A stretch of DNA of 64,000 bases, taken from positions 759,883 through 823,882 of the forward strand of contig JAHRYN010000001.1 of assembly GCA_020621405.1 (NCBI GenBank). Reading direction: 5' to 3'. The notes beneath the pieces are model-generated. The model made no database searches, was not told the origin of the DNA, and was given only the letters and a program-made list of their open reading frames with translations. The stretch is from Betaproteobacteria bacterium. GTDB taxonomy: Bacteria; Pseudomonadota; Gammaproteobacteria; Burkholderiales; Rhodocyclaceae. Positions 17,512-25,890 of the stretch are shown piece after piece. Numbering within the stretch: position 1 is the stretch's first letter; each line of letters opens with the position of its first letter. The position numbers and the translations under genes were made by a program.

Positions 17512-18305
17512 GCGTTCATGTCTCCGTTGCTTCCTGCTTGCGAGAGCTGGCGCACCCAGTCGGTGTGCCGTTCGCGTTCGATCATGATGGCGCGCACACG
17601 CACCAGCGCCACGCCTATGGTGTAGGCCCAGGCAGCCAGCGCCATCAGCAGCATGCCGGTCAGCATCGTGGTCGCCATCGTCGGCGACTGCGTCATGCTC
17701 ACAGACGATCCCTGATGCAGGGTGTTCCACCATTTCACGGAAAAATAGATGATCGGCACGTTGATCGCGCCGACGATGGCGATCAGCGCACCCGCGCGGT
17801 CGGCCCGGCGCGGATCGTCGATCGCCGCCTGCAGCGCCATGTAGCCGCAGTACAGGAAGAACAGGATCAGTTCCGAGGTCAGTCGCGCATCCCACACCCA
17901 GTAGGTGCCCCAGGTCGGCTTGCCCCACAGCGCGCCGGTCCACAAGGCAATGAAGGCCCACAGCGCACCGGTCGGCGCCAGCGCGCTCGACATCATGAAG
18001 GACAGCCGCGTGTTGAACACCAGTCCGACCGCGCACCAGAAGGCCATCGCCATGTAGATCACCATCGACATCCACGCCGCCGGCACGTGGATGAAGATGA
18101 TGCGGTAGCTGTCGCCCTGGGTGGCGTCGGTCGGCGCCACGAAGAAGGCGGTGTACAGCCCGGCCACGGTCAGCAGCAGCGCCGCGATCCAGCACGGCCA
18201 CAGCAGCTTGCCGGCGAGCGGGAAGAAGGTCTGCGGACTGGCGTAATGGAACAGGCTGAAGCCGGCGGACGGCACGCGCGCTGCGGAAAGCGGTGAGTCA
18301 GACAT
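17508..18305 (-). CDS. ccmC: Haem exporter/handling protein CcmC
   Basis: Inner membrane WWD-domain protein that loads haem onto CcmE. The 265-residue product has six membrane spans and the signature [17 protein letters not shown], plus conserved histidines ([12 protein letters not shown]). The ATG at 18305 opens the frame. There is a 147-base gap to ccmB, larger than elsewhere in the operon, and no clear promoter or terminator is visible in it. Confidence 0.94.
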   Translation of the reverse strand: MSDSPLSAARVPSAGFSLFHYASPQTFFPLAGKLLWPCWIAALLLTVAGLYTAFFVAPTDATQGDSYRIIFIHVPAAWMSMVIYMAMAFWCAVGLVFNTRLSFMMSSALAPTGALWAFIALWTGALWGKPTWGTYWVWDARLTSELILFFLYCGYMALQAAIDDPRRADRAGALIAIVGAINVPIIYFSVKWWNTLHQGSSVSMTQSPTMATTMLTGMLLMALAAWAYTIGVALVRVRAIMIERERHTDWVRQLSQAGSNGDMNA

Positions 18306-18452
18306 CAGCGGAATGTGGGCTAGCCTAAGGTCAGGTTACTCGGCGGCACGGCGGTCGTTCTGTGCATCGCTGAAACGGTTGAAGCCACGGCCCGGAGGAC
18401 CAACAAGTGCGGCAGTTTATACGACTCGCCGACCGGCCCGGACTGCGTCAGA

Positions 18453-19121
18453 TCAATCCTGCGCAATCCGCAGCGCGGCCGCGCTGGCCAGCGGGCACAC
18501 GGCAAAAGCCACGAGCAGACAGGCGCCCAGCAGGGCCAGATGCGACTGCACACCCAGACCGGCACGCCAGGCATCGACCGCCCCGGCGCCGAAGATCAGC
18601 AGCGGCACGTAGAGCGGCAGCACCAGCAGCGCGATCAGTGCGCCACCACCGCGCAGGCCCAGCGTCAGCGACGCGCCGACCGCACCGAGCAGCGACAGCG
18701 TCGGCGTGCCGATCAGCAGCGTCGCGCACACGATCAGCGTTTCGTCCGGCGACAGGTTGAACTGCAGCGCGATCAGCGGTGCGATCACCACCAGCGGCAG
18801 CCCGGTCAGCAACCAGTAGGCGCACACCTTGGCCAGCACGATCACTGCCAGAGGCTCCACGGACAGCAACATCTGCTCGAGGGTTCCGTCGGCCTCGTCG
18901 GATTCGAACAGCCGCTGCACCGACAGCAGGGTCGCCAGCAGCGCGGCGACCCACATCACACCGGCCGCGATGCGGCTCAACTGGTCGGGTTCGGGTCCGA
19001 CACCGAGCGGGAACAGGCTGGTCACCAGCAGGAAGAAGCCGAGCGCGGTCAGCACGTCCGACCGCCTGCGCCAGGCCAGCAGCAGGTCGCGCCGCACCAC
19101 CGAAACGAATACGCTCAGCAT
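18453..19121 (-). CDS. ccmB: Haem exporter permease CcmB
   Basis: Membrane subunit of the CcmAB ABC complex. The 222-residue product starts MLSVFVSVVRRDLLLAWRRR and has six hydrophobic spans with the conserved VQRLFESDEADGTLEQMLLS region. It overlaps ccmA by 7 bases. The start at 19121 is where family similarity begins; the frame is open further upstream inside ccmA. Confidence 0.93.
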   Translation of the reverse strand: MLSVFVSVVRRDLLLAWRRRSDVLTALGFFLLVTSLFPLGVGPEPDQLSRIAAGVMWVAALLATLLSVQRLFESDEADGTLEQMLLSVEPLAVIVLAKVCAYWLLTGLPLVVIAPLIALQFNLSPDETLIVCATLLIGTPTLSLLGAVGASLTLGLRGGGALIALLVLPLYVPLLIFGAGAVDAWRAGLGVQSHLALLGACLLVAFAVCPLASAAALRIAQD

Positions 19122-19765
19122 GAGAAATCGTCCAGATTCAGCGTCTGTCGACGCAGCGCATCGATGTCGACCGGCTGATGCGTGGTGTAAATGATGGAAC
19201 CGCCGCGCGCCAGGTGCGCCGACATCGCACCGGCCAGCGTGGCGACCGCGCGCACGTCGAGCGCGGTGAAGGGCTCGTCCAGAATCCACAGCGCGCTGCG
19301 CGAGTCGGCCAGCAGCCGCGCCAGCGCCACGCGTCGGCGCTGTCCCTGCGACAGGCTGCGCGCCGGCACGTCGAGCCGCGCCCCCAGGCCGATATCGACC
19401 AGCGCCCGCAGCAGCGTGTCCTCCGGGGTGGTTTCGCCGGCGATGGCGGCGCTGGCGCGCAGGTTTTCCAGCGGCGTGAAATCGTCCTTCACCGCATTGC
19501 GGTGACCGAGATAGAGCAGGCCGTCGCGCCAGTCGTCAGACACGCGCCGGGCCGGCTCGCCACGCCAGCGCACCTCTCCCGATTCGGGTTCGGACAGTCC
19601 GCACAGAATGCGCAGCAGGCTGGTCTTGCCACTGCCGTTCGCACCGGCCACATGCATCAGTTCGCCGGGCGCCAGGGCGAAGTCGAGCCCGGAAAACAGG
19701 CGTGCACGGCCGCGCACGCAGGCAAGCGCACGCGCTTCGATCAGCGCAACGGCGGGTTCGGTCAT
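19115..19765 (-). CDS. ccmA: Haem exporter ATP-binding protein CcmA
   Basis: ATPase of the CcmAB complex that drives release of haem-loaded CcmE. The 216-residue product has Walker A (GANGSGKTS), the ABC signature (LSQGQRRRVALARLL) and Walker B (LWILDEPFTALD). It is the first gene of the ccmABCDEFGHI operon. The ATG at 19765 (MTEPAVAL) suits the family; the frame is open further upstream through a predicted small RNA terminator. Confidence 0.94.
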   Translation of the reverse strand: MTEPAVALIEARALACVRGRARLFSGLDFALAPGELMHVAGANGSGKTSLLRILCGLSEPESGEVRWRGEPARRVSDDWRDGLLYLGHRNAVKDDFTPLENLRASAAIAGETTPEDTLLRALVDIGLGARLDVPARSLSQGQRRRVALARLLADSRSALWILDEPFTALDVRAVATLAGAMSAHLARGGSIIYTTHQPVDIDALRRQTLNLDDFSC

Positions 19766-19859
19766 GCGGTGGCACGCAGGCGGGACAAGGCCGCGAATTA
19801 TCCTTGAAAGCGCCGGCCGGCGCAGCGCATCCGCAGGAAGCAAGGGATCGCTGCGCGAC

Positions 19860-19891
19860 AAAAAAGCGGCTCGCGATTGCTCGCGAGCCGC
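19860..19891 (-). terminator. Intrinsic terminator of the predicted small RNA
   Basis: A perfect 11-bp stem (GCGGCTCGCGA and its complement) with a 4-base loop gives six U residues on the minus strand only. No protein-coding gene on that strand lies upstream of it, which is what drew attention to the RNA. Confidence 0.8.
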
Positions 19892-19994
19892 CAAAAGAGC
19901 CGGTGCTGTCCGCTAGGCATGACCGGCTTCCCCATTGCAACCCTCTCGCAGCGGTGATCGAGGAGCCACCGAAACCACCGCTGCAGAGCTGGCA
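19860..19994 (-). ncRNA. Predicted sigma-54-dependent structured small RNA
   Basis: About 135 bases on the minus strand between a sigma-54 promoter (20005-20020) and an intrinsic terminator (19860-19891). The RNA would fold into three stems. The first is GCAGCGGTG with CACCGCTGC, whose loop exposes CUCCUC, complementary to ribosome binding sites. The second is AGCCGGU with ACCGGCU, and its loop contains a GGA. The third is the 11-bp terminator stem. No convincing protein is encoded. It diverges from an NtrC-type two-component system, recalling the CbrAB-CrcZ arrangement of pseudomonads, but I do not recognise the RNA sequence. It might instead be an attenuated leader of ccmA, whose start lies 95 bases beyond. 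Confidence 0.6.
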
Positions 19995-20004
19995 TGGAAT
20001 TCCT

Positions 20005-20020
20005 AGCAGGGCTTGTGCCA
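20005..20020 (-). promoter_or_regulatory. Sigma-54 promoter, minus strand
   Basis: On the minus strand the site reads TGGCACAAGCCCTGCT, with a perfect TGGCAC -24 element, a CTGCT -12 element and exactly 10 bases between GG and GC. Transcription would start near 19994. Confidence 0.65.
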
Positions 20021-20180
20021 ATCTCGAAAACAAAATACAAACCATTGATTACAAGATGCTTTACATTCCAGCATCAGCGCAAGCAGACGCTCGGCGTTGC
20101 AGCTTGCATCGCAATAGCTTGCATTCCGATTCCGAAATGCCGAATACCCGCATCAGCCATGCATTGACGCGATTGCGCCT

Positions 20181-20201
20181 TGCGTTGAAATCGGCAACGC
20201 A
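20181..20201. promoter_or_regulatory. Candidate activator-binding inverted repeat
   Basis: TGCGTTG and CAACGCA form a perfect inverted repeat with 7 bases between. It lies about 190 bases upstream of the predicted small RNA start and just before the kinase gene. Related half-sites (CGTTGCA, CCGTTGCAAC) occur around it. It could be the enhancer of the adjacent NtrC-type regulator, although it might lie within coding sequence if the kinase starts upstream at 20137. Confidence 0.35.
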
Positions 20202-20220
20202 CCGTTGCAACATGCAATTC

Positions 20221-21648
20221 ATGAAGCTGCTTCCGCGTTCCCTTCACGCCAAGATCCTGCTCGGCTACATCGTGCTCGGCGGCCTGTTCGTGCTGCTGGT
20301 GTTCGCTGCGCTGGAACAGGTGCGCAACCTGCTGTCGCGGGTCGACGACGAACATCACGTCACCAGCATGCACGACGTAATGCGCGAAGCACGACGGTTC
20401 GAGAAGAACTATCTGCTGCTGCGCAAGCCGTCGGAGCTGAAATCCGCGGTCGGCAAGGCGGACGAAGCGCTCGAAATGTTCACCCGTGACCGCGAACTGA
20501 TGCGCCGTGCCGCGCCCGGCTTCGCGCTCGACGAACTGGAGCAGTCGCTGTCCGACTGGCGCGACCTGCTGGAAGACCGCCTGCAGCGGCGCATCGAACC
20601 GACGGACCCGATTTCGCCGCTGGAAGAGCGCATGGCCGAGGTCGGCAAGCAGGCCTTCGAGGACAGCGAGCGGCTGTCGGACCAGGCGCGCGAGGCGATG
20701 CGGGGTGCGCTGTCCGGTCAGGAGTCGCGCCTGTACGCCATCATGCTCACCGCCATCGTGCTGGTACTGGGCATCGGCCAGCTGGTGACCCGACGCGTCG
20801 TGGCGCCGCTGCGTGAAATCGAAAGCGATCTGGCGCGGGTCGGCACCGGCAATCTGGCCCGCCTGACACCGCGCGACCGCGACGACGAGATCGCCGCATT
20901 GGTCGGCGCCTTCAACCGCGCGCTCGGCGACCTTGAAGAACGCCAGCTGGCGGTGCTGCGCAGCGCGCGGCTGGCGTCGCTCGGCACCATGCTGTCCGGC
21001 GTCGCGCACGAGCTGAACAATCCGCTTTCCAATATTTCGCTGAACGCCCAGCTGCTGCTCGAAGAGCCCGAGCGCGCCGATCCGGCGCAGCTCAATGCCT
21101 TCGTCGAACAGATCGACGATCAGGTGCAGCGCGCGCAGCGCATCGTGCGCACCCTGCTCGCCTTCGCGCGCGACAGCCATTTCGCGCTGGTGCGCCAGCC
21201 GGTGCGTCCGCTGGTCGAGGAAACCGTTGCGCTGCTGCGTGCCGAACAGCCGGACGTCGGCGAATCGGTGACGCTGCGCATCCCGCCCGATCTGGACATC
21301 CACGCCGACGGACAGCGCATGCAGCAGGCGCTGCTGAACCTCATCCGCAACGCGCTCGAGGCCTGCGCCGAGACGTCCACGAAGCCGCGCATCGTGGTGA
21401 GCGGTGCCATGCGCGACCGTGGCACGGTGATCGAGGTCAGCGACAACGGACCGGGCATCGCGCCGCGCAACCTGCAGCGCGTGTTCGACCCCTTCTTCAC
21501 CACCAAGCCGGTCGGCAAGGGCTCCGGGCTCGGGCTGTTCGTGGTGCATGAAATCACCGCCGAACATGGCGGACGGGTGAGCATAGACAACGGACCGGAC
21601 GGCGGGACACGCGTCACGCTGTGGATACCGGCGGAGGAGGAAGCATGA
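20221..21648 (+). CDS. Membrane sensor histidine kinase, HAMP type, partner of the NtrC-family regulator
   Basis: A 475-residue inner membrane kinase. Residues about 9-31 form the first membrane span, then an all-alpha periplasmic domain (about 32-175), a second span (about 178-197), a HAMP linker (RRVVAPLREIESDLARVGTGNLARL), the dimerisation domain with phosphate acceptor His263 (GVAHELNNPLSN) and an ATPase domain (NALEA, DNGPGIAP, GKGSGLGL). The start is uncertain: ATGs at 20137, 20212 and 20221 are all in frame and none has a good ribosome binding site. It overlaps the regulator gene by 4 bases. Confidence 0.88.
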   Translation: MKLLPRSLHAKILLGYIVLGGLFVLLVFAALEQVRNLLSRVDDEHHVTSMHDVMREARRFEKNYLLLRKPSELKSAVGKADEALEMFTRDRELMRRAAPGFALDELEQSLSDWRDLLEDRLQRRIEPTDPISPLEERMAEVGKQAFEDSERLSDQAREAMRGALSGQESRLYAIMLTAIVLVLGIGQLVTRRVVAPLREIESDLARVGTGNLARLTPRDRDDEIAALVGAFNRALGDLEERQLAVLRSARLASLGTMLSGVAHELNNPLSNISLNAQLLLEEPERADPAQLNAFVEQIDDQVQRAQRIVRTLLAFARDSHFALVRQPVRPLVEETVALLRAEQPDVGESVTLRIPPDLDIHADGQRMQQALLNLIRNALEACAETSTKPRIVVSGAMRDRGTVIEVSDNGPGIAPRNLQRVFDPFFTTKPVGKGSGLGLFVVHEITAEHGGRVSIDNGPDGGTRVTLWIPAEEEA

Positions 21649-23057
21649 GCGCACTGCACGTTCTGCTCGTCGACGACGAGGCGGTCGCCCGCGAGGGGCT
21701 GGCCACCGCGCTCCGGCGCGACGGCTTCGAGGTCACCACCGCCGACAACGGCGAAGCGGCGCTGGACCTGCTGCGCCAGCGCGAATTCGAGGTACTGCTG
21801 ACCGACGTGCGCATGCCCGGCATGGACGGCCTGGAACTGCTGCGCCGGGCGCGCGAGGCCTGGCCCGACATGGAGGTGCTGGTGGTGACCGGTTTCGCCA
21901 CCACCGAATCGGCGGTCGAGGCGATGCGTGCCGGCGCCTTCTACTACGTATCCAAGCCGTTCCGGCTGGGCGAGGTGCGCAAGCTGGTGCGCGAAGCCGC
22001 CGACAAGGCGCAGCTGCGCGCCGAGAACCACCGGCTGCGCCAGCTGGTCGAGCAGGCGGCCGAGGAACGCATCATCACGCGCGACGACGGCATGCGCGCC
22101 ATCCTGGACATCGCACGCGGCGTCGCCCCGACCGACTGCAATGTGCTCATCGTCGGTGAAACCGGCACCGGCAAGGAACTGCTGGCGCGCCACCTGCACG
22201 CGCACAGCCGGCGCGCCGGCGGCCCCTTCGTCGCGGTCAACTGCGGCGCGCTGACCGAAGAACTGCTGGCCAACGAACTGTTCGGCCACGAAAAGGGCGC
22301 CTACACCGGCGCACAGCAGGCGCGCGGCGGCCTGGTCGAGGCGGCACAGTGCGGCACGCTGTTCCTCGACGAAGTGACCGAAATGTCAGCCGCGATGCAG
22401 GTCAAGCTGCTGCGCCTGCTGCAGGAGCGCGAGTACCTGCGCGTCGGCGGCACCGAACCGGTACGCGCCGACGTGCGCTTCCTCGCCGCCACCAACCGCG
22501 AACCGCGCGCCGCGGTGGAAGCCGGCCAATTCAGACAGGACATCTATTTCCGGCTCAACGTGGTCACGCTGCAGTTGCCACCGCTGCGCGAGCGGCGCGA
22601 CGACATTCCGCTGCTGGCACAGCAGTTCCTGCGCCGCGCCGCACTCGCGATGGGCAAGGACGTCACCGCCATCGCCCCGCCGGCGATGGCAAAGCTGCGC
22701 GCCTATGACTATCCGGGCAATGTGCGCGAACTGGAAAACCTGATCGAACGCGGCGTCGCACTGGCTGGCGGCCCGATGCTGGGCGAAGCCGACCTGCCGC
22801 CGGGACTGTCGACGGCCGGCTCCGGCCGCGATGCATCGGGGCGCACCGGCGGCGAAATCCGCACGCTGGAAAACGTGGAACGCTCCTACATCCTCGACGT
22901 GCTGGCCGAAGTCGGCGGCAACCGCGCGCTGGCCGCCCGCCTGCTCGGCATCGACCGCGTGTCGCTGTGGCGCAAGCTGCGCCGCTACGAGGAGCAAGGG
23001 CTGATCGAAACCAGCGACACCGACGGCGCACTGCGCGCGCGCGACGTACCGGCCTGA
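21645..23057 (+). CDS. NtrC-family sigma-54-dependent response regulator
   Basis: A 470-residue activator with a receiver domain (phospho-acceptor Asp54 in LLTDVRMPGMDG, conserved Lys in VSKPF), a central AAA+ domain (Walker A GETGTGKE, sigma-54 contact loop GAYTGA, Walker B LFLDE) and a C-terminal Fis-type helix-turn-helix (NRALAARLLGIDRVSLWRKL). The GAYTGA loop shows that it can activate sigma-54 RNA polymerase. A strong ribosome binding site (GGAGGAGG) sits before an ATG overlapping the kinase stop. Likely targets in view are the divergent small RNA promoter and possibly those at 2683 and 23159. Confidence 0.95.
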   Translation: MSALHVLLVDDEAVAREGLATALRRDGFEVTTADNGEAALDLLRQREFEVLLTDVRMPGMDGLELLRRAREAWPDMEVLVVTGFATTESAVEAMRAGAFYYVSKPFRLGEVRKLVREAADKAQLRAENHRLRQLVEQAAEERIITRDDGMRAILDIARGVAPTDCNVLIVGETGTGKELLARHLHAHSRRAGGPFVAVNCGALTEELLANELFGHEKGAYTGAQQARGGLVEAAQCGTLFLDEVTEMSAAMQVKLLRLLQEREYLRVGGTEPVRADVRFLAATNREPRAAVEAGQFRQDIYFRLNVVTLQLPPLRERRDDIPLLAQQFLRRAALAMGKDVTAIAPPAMAKLRAYDYPGNVRELENLIERGVALAGGPMLGEADLPPGLSTAGSGRDASGRTGGEIRTLENVERSYILDVLAEVGGNRALAARLLGIDRVSLWRKLRRYEEQGLIETSDTDGALRARDVPA

Positions 23058-23158
23058 ATGCACCGCATCGGAGCGCACGCCGCAGCAGCCCTCATACCCA
23101 GCATCCGCAGAACCGCAGCCGGATGCGGACTGCGGGCGCAAGCAAGAACCCGCGGTTC

Positions 23159-23174
23159 TGGCATGCTTGATGCA
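23159..23174 (+). promoter_or_regulatory. Sigma-54-like promoter before the HAD phosphatase gene
   Basis: TGGCATGCTTGATGCA has the GG-10-GC spacing and 10 of 12 consensus positions. The predicted start (near 23185) leaves only about four bases before the ATG at 23189, so either the mRNA is nearly leaderless or the match is fortuitous. Confidence 0.35.
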
Positions 23175-23188
23175 AAAGACCCCTCACC

Positions 23189-23959
23189 ATGCAGCTGCCC
23201 ACCACACCCAAAGCCCTGCTGATCGATCTCGCCGGCGTACTGCACGTCGGCGACCAGATCGTTCCCGGCGCGGCTGACGCGCTGGCCCGGCTGCGCGCGG
23301 CCGGCCTGCCGCTGCTGTTCCTGACCAACACCACGCGCACGCCGCGCCGCGTGCTGTGCGCAAAGATGAATGCGCTCGGGCTGGTCATGCGCGACGACGA
23401 ACTGCTCACCGCCCCCGGCGCGACGATGAATCTGGTGCGTGCCCGCGGCCTGCATCCGTACTACATCGTGCATCCGGACCTGCGCGGGGAAACCGGGCCC
23501 GACGCCGCATCGCCCGACGCCGTGGTGCTGGGCGACGCCGGCCACTTCTTCGACTACGCACAGCTCAACACCGCTTTCCGGCTGATCATGCAGGGCCTGC
23601 CCTTCATCGCGATGGCGCGCAATCGCTACTTCAAGGAGGAGGACGGCCTGTCGCTCGACATGGGCGCCTTCGTCGCCGGGCTGGAATACAGCACCGGCAC
23701 GCAGGCCGAAATCACCGGCAAACCGGCCGCCCCCTTCTTCCAGGCCGCGCTCGACATGCTGGGCGTCGCTGCGGCCGATGCCGTCATGATCGGCGACGAC
23801 CTGCGCGACGACATCGGCGGCGCCCAGGCCCTCGGCATCCCGTCGGTACTGGTACGCACCGGCAAATACGCGCCCGCCGACGAACACCATCCCGACATCC
23901 GCCCGGCCGCCATCGCCGACGACTTCGCCACCTTCACATCACGCCACCTGCACCTGTAG
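23189..23959 (+). CDS. HAD superfamily (class IIA) phosphatase, LHPP-like
   Basis: A 256-residue cytoplasmic hydrolase. Motif I is DLAGVL (Asp13 nucleophile region), motif II is the LTNTTRTP segment, and the C-terminal part has the ITGKPA lysine motif and VMIGDDLRDDIGGAQ, all typical of class IIA HAD enzymes related to phospholysine/phosphohistidine pyrophosphatases. In motif I the usual second Asp (DxDGVL) is replaced: the sequence reads DLAGVL, so it may be less active as a phosphatase. The TAG stop is the second to fourth base of a repeat element (GTAGGAGC). Confidence 0.85.
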   Translation: MQLPTTPKALLIDLAGVLHVGDQIVPGAADALARLRAAGLPLLFLTNTTRTPRRVLCAKMNALGLVMRDDELLTAPGATMNLVRARGLHPYYIVHPDLRGETGPDAASPDAVVLGDAGHFFDYAQLNTAFRLIMQGLPFIAMARNRYFKEEDGLSLDMGAFVAGLEYSTGTQAEITGKPAAPFFQAALDMLGVAAADAVMIGDDLRDDIGGAQALGIPSVLVRTGKYAPADEHHPDIRPAAIADDFATFTSRHLHL

Positions 23960-24265
23960 GAGCGAGCCATGCTCGCGAAAACCCACGTTGATCATCGTCC
24001 CGCGCTGCCCCACGACCACATCGCGACCGTGGGTCGCTCCTACAGAACAGCGCAGTACGTCCCCTGTAGGAGCGACCCATGGTCGCGAAAACCCACGTTG
24101 ATCATCGTCCCGCGCTGCCCCGCGACCGCATCGCGACCACGGGTCGCTCCTACGGAAACAGCGCCGCCTCCTCCTGTAGGAGCGAGCCATGCTCGCGAAA
24201 ACCCACGTTGATCATTGTCCAGCGCTGCCCCGCGACCGCATCGCGACCACGGCTCGCTCCTGCAG
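23956..24265. repeat. REP/BIME-like repeat array A (three units)
   Basis: Three units of about 90 bases (23956-24045, 24066-24154, 24176-24265), spaced about 110 apart. Each begins GTAGGAGCGA(G/C)CCATG(G/C)TCGCGA, has a conserved middle with CCCACGTTGATCAT, and ends in the inverted sequence (GGGTCGCTCCTAC or close). The 5' end forms the stop codon of the HAD gene. Related arrays are at 28473, 33651 and 40298. The terminal motif resembles pseudomonad REP sequences. No REP-associated transposase is in the window. Confidence 0.9.
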
Positions 24266-24332
24266 GCCGGATGCAACGCCCCCGCCCACCCCCTCACCTG
24301 CTCCACCCTCACCCCATCCAAAGGAGAACTGC

Positions 24333-24776
24333 ATGAAACGCGAAGACGTCTCCGACCTCATCGTCGAACGCAAGGTTGCCAAGGGCCTGAAGTGGGCCGA
24401 CATCGCCAGCGCCGTCGGCCTCAGCAAGGAATGGGTCACCGCCGGCCTGCTCGGCCAAATGACCTTCACCGCCGAACAGGCCGCCCTCATCGGCAAGATG
24501 CTCGACCTGCCACCAGAGGCCGTCACGCAACTGCAAGTCGTGCCCTACAAGGGCTCGCTGCCCACATCCGTCCCGACCGACCCACTGATCTACCGCTTCT
24601 ACGAACTGATCAACGTGTACGGCACCACCTTCAAGGCCCTCATCCACGAAGAATTCGGCGACGGCATCATGAGCGCAATCGATTTCAAGATGGATCTGGC
24701 GCGCGAACCGAACCCGGCGGGCGACCGGGTGAGCATCACGATGAGCGGGAAATTCCTGCCGTACAAGACCTACTGA
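24333..24776 (+). CDS. cynS: Cyanate hydratase (cyanase)
   Basis: Converts cyanate and bicarbonate to ammonia and carbon dioxide. The 147-residue product has the N-terminal helical domain and the catalytic C-terminal domain with Arg88, Glu91 and Ser114, equivalent to Arg96, Glu99 and Ser122 of the E. coli enzyme with an offset of eight (YRFYELINVYG, GIMSAIDF). The ATG follows AAGGAGA. No cyanate transporter or carbonic anhydrase gene is adjacent. It is isolated between a repeat array and its own terminator. Confidence 0.96.
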   Translation: MKREDVSDLIVERKVAKGLKWADIASAVGLSKEWVTAGLLGQMTFTAEQAALIGKMLDLPPEAVTQLQVVPYKGSLPTSVPTDPLIYRFYELINVYGTTFKALIHEEFGDGIMSAIDFKMDLAREPNPAGDRVSITMSGKFLPYKTY

Positions 24777-24819
24777 TGCGAAATGCTTGACCGGTGCAGC
24801 AAGCACTGGTCATATTGAG

Positions 24820-24853
24820 GCCGCATAATCCCGATGGGCATGCGGCTTTTTTT
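24820..24853 (+). terminator. Terminator of cynS
   Basis: A 7-bp stem (GCCGCAT/ATGCGGC) with a 13-base loop is followed by seven T residues, 44 bases after the cynS stop. Confidence 0.8.
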
Positions 24854-25236
24854 CTTGGCTATGGCGCCGTGTGGCCCCCAAAAAGCTCAATGTCGATGCA
24901 GTAACCGCGGTCCGTTCCGGATTTTTTGTTCGCTTCAGCGGCCTCGGCACCTGCCCGCCTGTGGTCTCTTTCTGAAAGGTGTCCGGTTTCATGGATTATT
25001 TCGTACTGCATATAAACACGGCCATAGGCAAAAAACGCCGTGTATGCGCGAAGAATTGGATGTCCGGTTTGTCGGTCATTGCGGACACCAGGTCTTCTTA
25101 CTGGACGTTTATGACGCCGATTTCACGTTAGAGGGCATATGTCTTGCTCCTGCCCAGCCCTGGGTGAAGTCGAAAAGACTGAGCTGACAAATATTTTTCT
25201 ACGGCGTCGTTAGGCGCCCCGGTCATAGGACTCAAC
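24854..25236. other. Gap at the edge of the AT-rich island
   Basis: No gene can be supported here. A 117-codon plus-strand frame (24834-25187) runs across it but has no recognisable domain, overlaps the cynS terminator and lacks a ribosome binding site. GC content falls through this stretch into the island. A TTAGGC-containing motif near 25208 resembles an integron attachment core but has no partner. Confidence 0.5.
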
Positions 25237-25815
25237 ATGTCATTCACGAACATTTCCACCCTAATTCTTTCGCTTCTCGTTCTTTCAGCCTGCTCAAGCA
25301 TCAAATCGTCCCACGATCCATTTTTGTGGGAAGTCCGCGCTTTTGAGTTTCCCAAGGATGATCTGTCATGCAATGGGAGGCAATTTGTTCAATTTAACGA
25401 CAGGTACGGAAAGTATGTCGGCATAACTCAGTGTAACGACGGGGACGAATTTAGAATATATATGTCGTCCATTGACAGTGGCCGATTCCTCCCTGTAACG
25501 GACACAGCTGGGCACGGCCAAGATCACTGCGAACTGATAAACAAGAACTTTGCATTGCCAAACGAAGACAGCATAAAGAGTGGTGGTTGCACCTCATGCG
25601 ACACATCTCGAAATTTGCCGCTAGAAAATGTCGATACATGGTCAAGGTCAAGGCTTGGAACTCAGTTCCTGCTCAAGCATAGCGGCACTTGGTCTTATCA
25701 GACATCGCGCCTCAAGTGCGGCGTGGTATTCGAAAACTGCGGAGCATTGACTCGATTGCATCTAAATACTGTTTGCGATGCTCGGGTCATTGACGGGAAG
25801 CGACAAGAACAATAG
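25237..25815 (+). CDS. Uncharacterised lipoprotein of the AT-rich island
   Basis: A 192-residue precursor with a lipoprotein signal (ISTLILSLLVLSAC, lipobox LSAC with Cys19). The mature region has several cysteines (CNGRQF, GGCTSCDTS, LKCGVVFENCG), suggesting disulfides in the periplasm. I recognise no family. Base composition is clearly lower in GC than the flanking genes, which indicates acquisition by transfer. The TAG stop lies within the left arm of the palindrome at 25811, so the C-terminus may have been altered by that insertion. Confidence 0.65.
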   Translation: MSFTNISTLILSLLVLSACSSIKSSHDPFLWEVRAFEFPKDDLSCNGRQFVQFNDRYGKYVGITQCNDGDEFRIYMSSIDSGRFLPVTDTAGHGQDHCELINKNFALPNEDSIKSGGCTSCDTSRNLPLENVDTWSRSRLGTQFLLKHSGTWSYQTSRLKCGVVFENCGALTRLHLNTVCDARVIDGKRQEQ

Positions 25816-25873
25816 GGGACAGACCACGTTTTCCGCTTACTGTCGAAGTGGGAAACGTGGTCTGTCCCCTATT
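25811..25873. repeat. Long palindrome of a GGGGACAG-type repeat
   Basis: Two arms of 24 and 23 bases pair almost perfectly (one extra T on the left), with a 16-base loop. Each arm carries ATAGGGGACAGACCACGTT. It sits exactly between the two island genes and provides the stop codon of the first. A degenerate half copy is at 27576. The sequence type resembles dispersed repeats known in several proteobacteria; that link is from memory. As RNA it would form a strong hairpin. Confidence 0.8.
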
Positions 25874-25890
25874 GGTCTTCTAGTTTGACA

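Noticed and set aside
19860-19994. Cobalamin riboswitch
   Set aside because: A GGGGAAGCCGGU stretch recalls part of the B12 element, but the B12 box and the rest of the consensus are missing.
19985-20008. Second sigma-54 promoter on the plus strand (TGGCATGG near 19990)
   Set aside because: The distance to the next GC is 13 bases instead of 10.
23956-24265. CRISPR array
   Set aside because: Units are about 90 bases with inverted ends and similar middles, so there are no unique spacers, and no cas gene is present.
24834-25187. 117-codon open frame between cynS and the lipoprotein gene
   Set aside because: No ribosome binding site, overlaps the cynS terminator and shows no domain or consistent codon use.
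25200-25236. Integron gene cassette boundary
   Set aside because: A GTTAGGC core near 25207 resembles an attC end, but there is no inverse core within cassette distance, no second site after the lipoprotein gene and no integrase.
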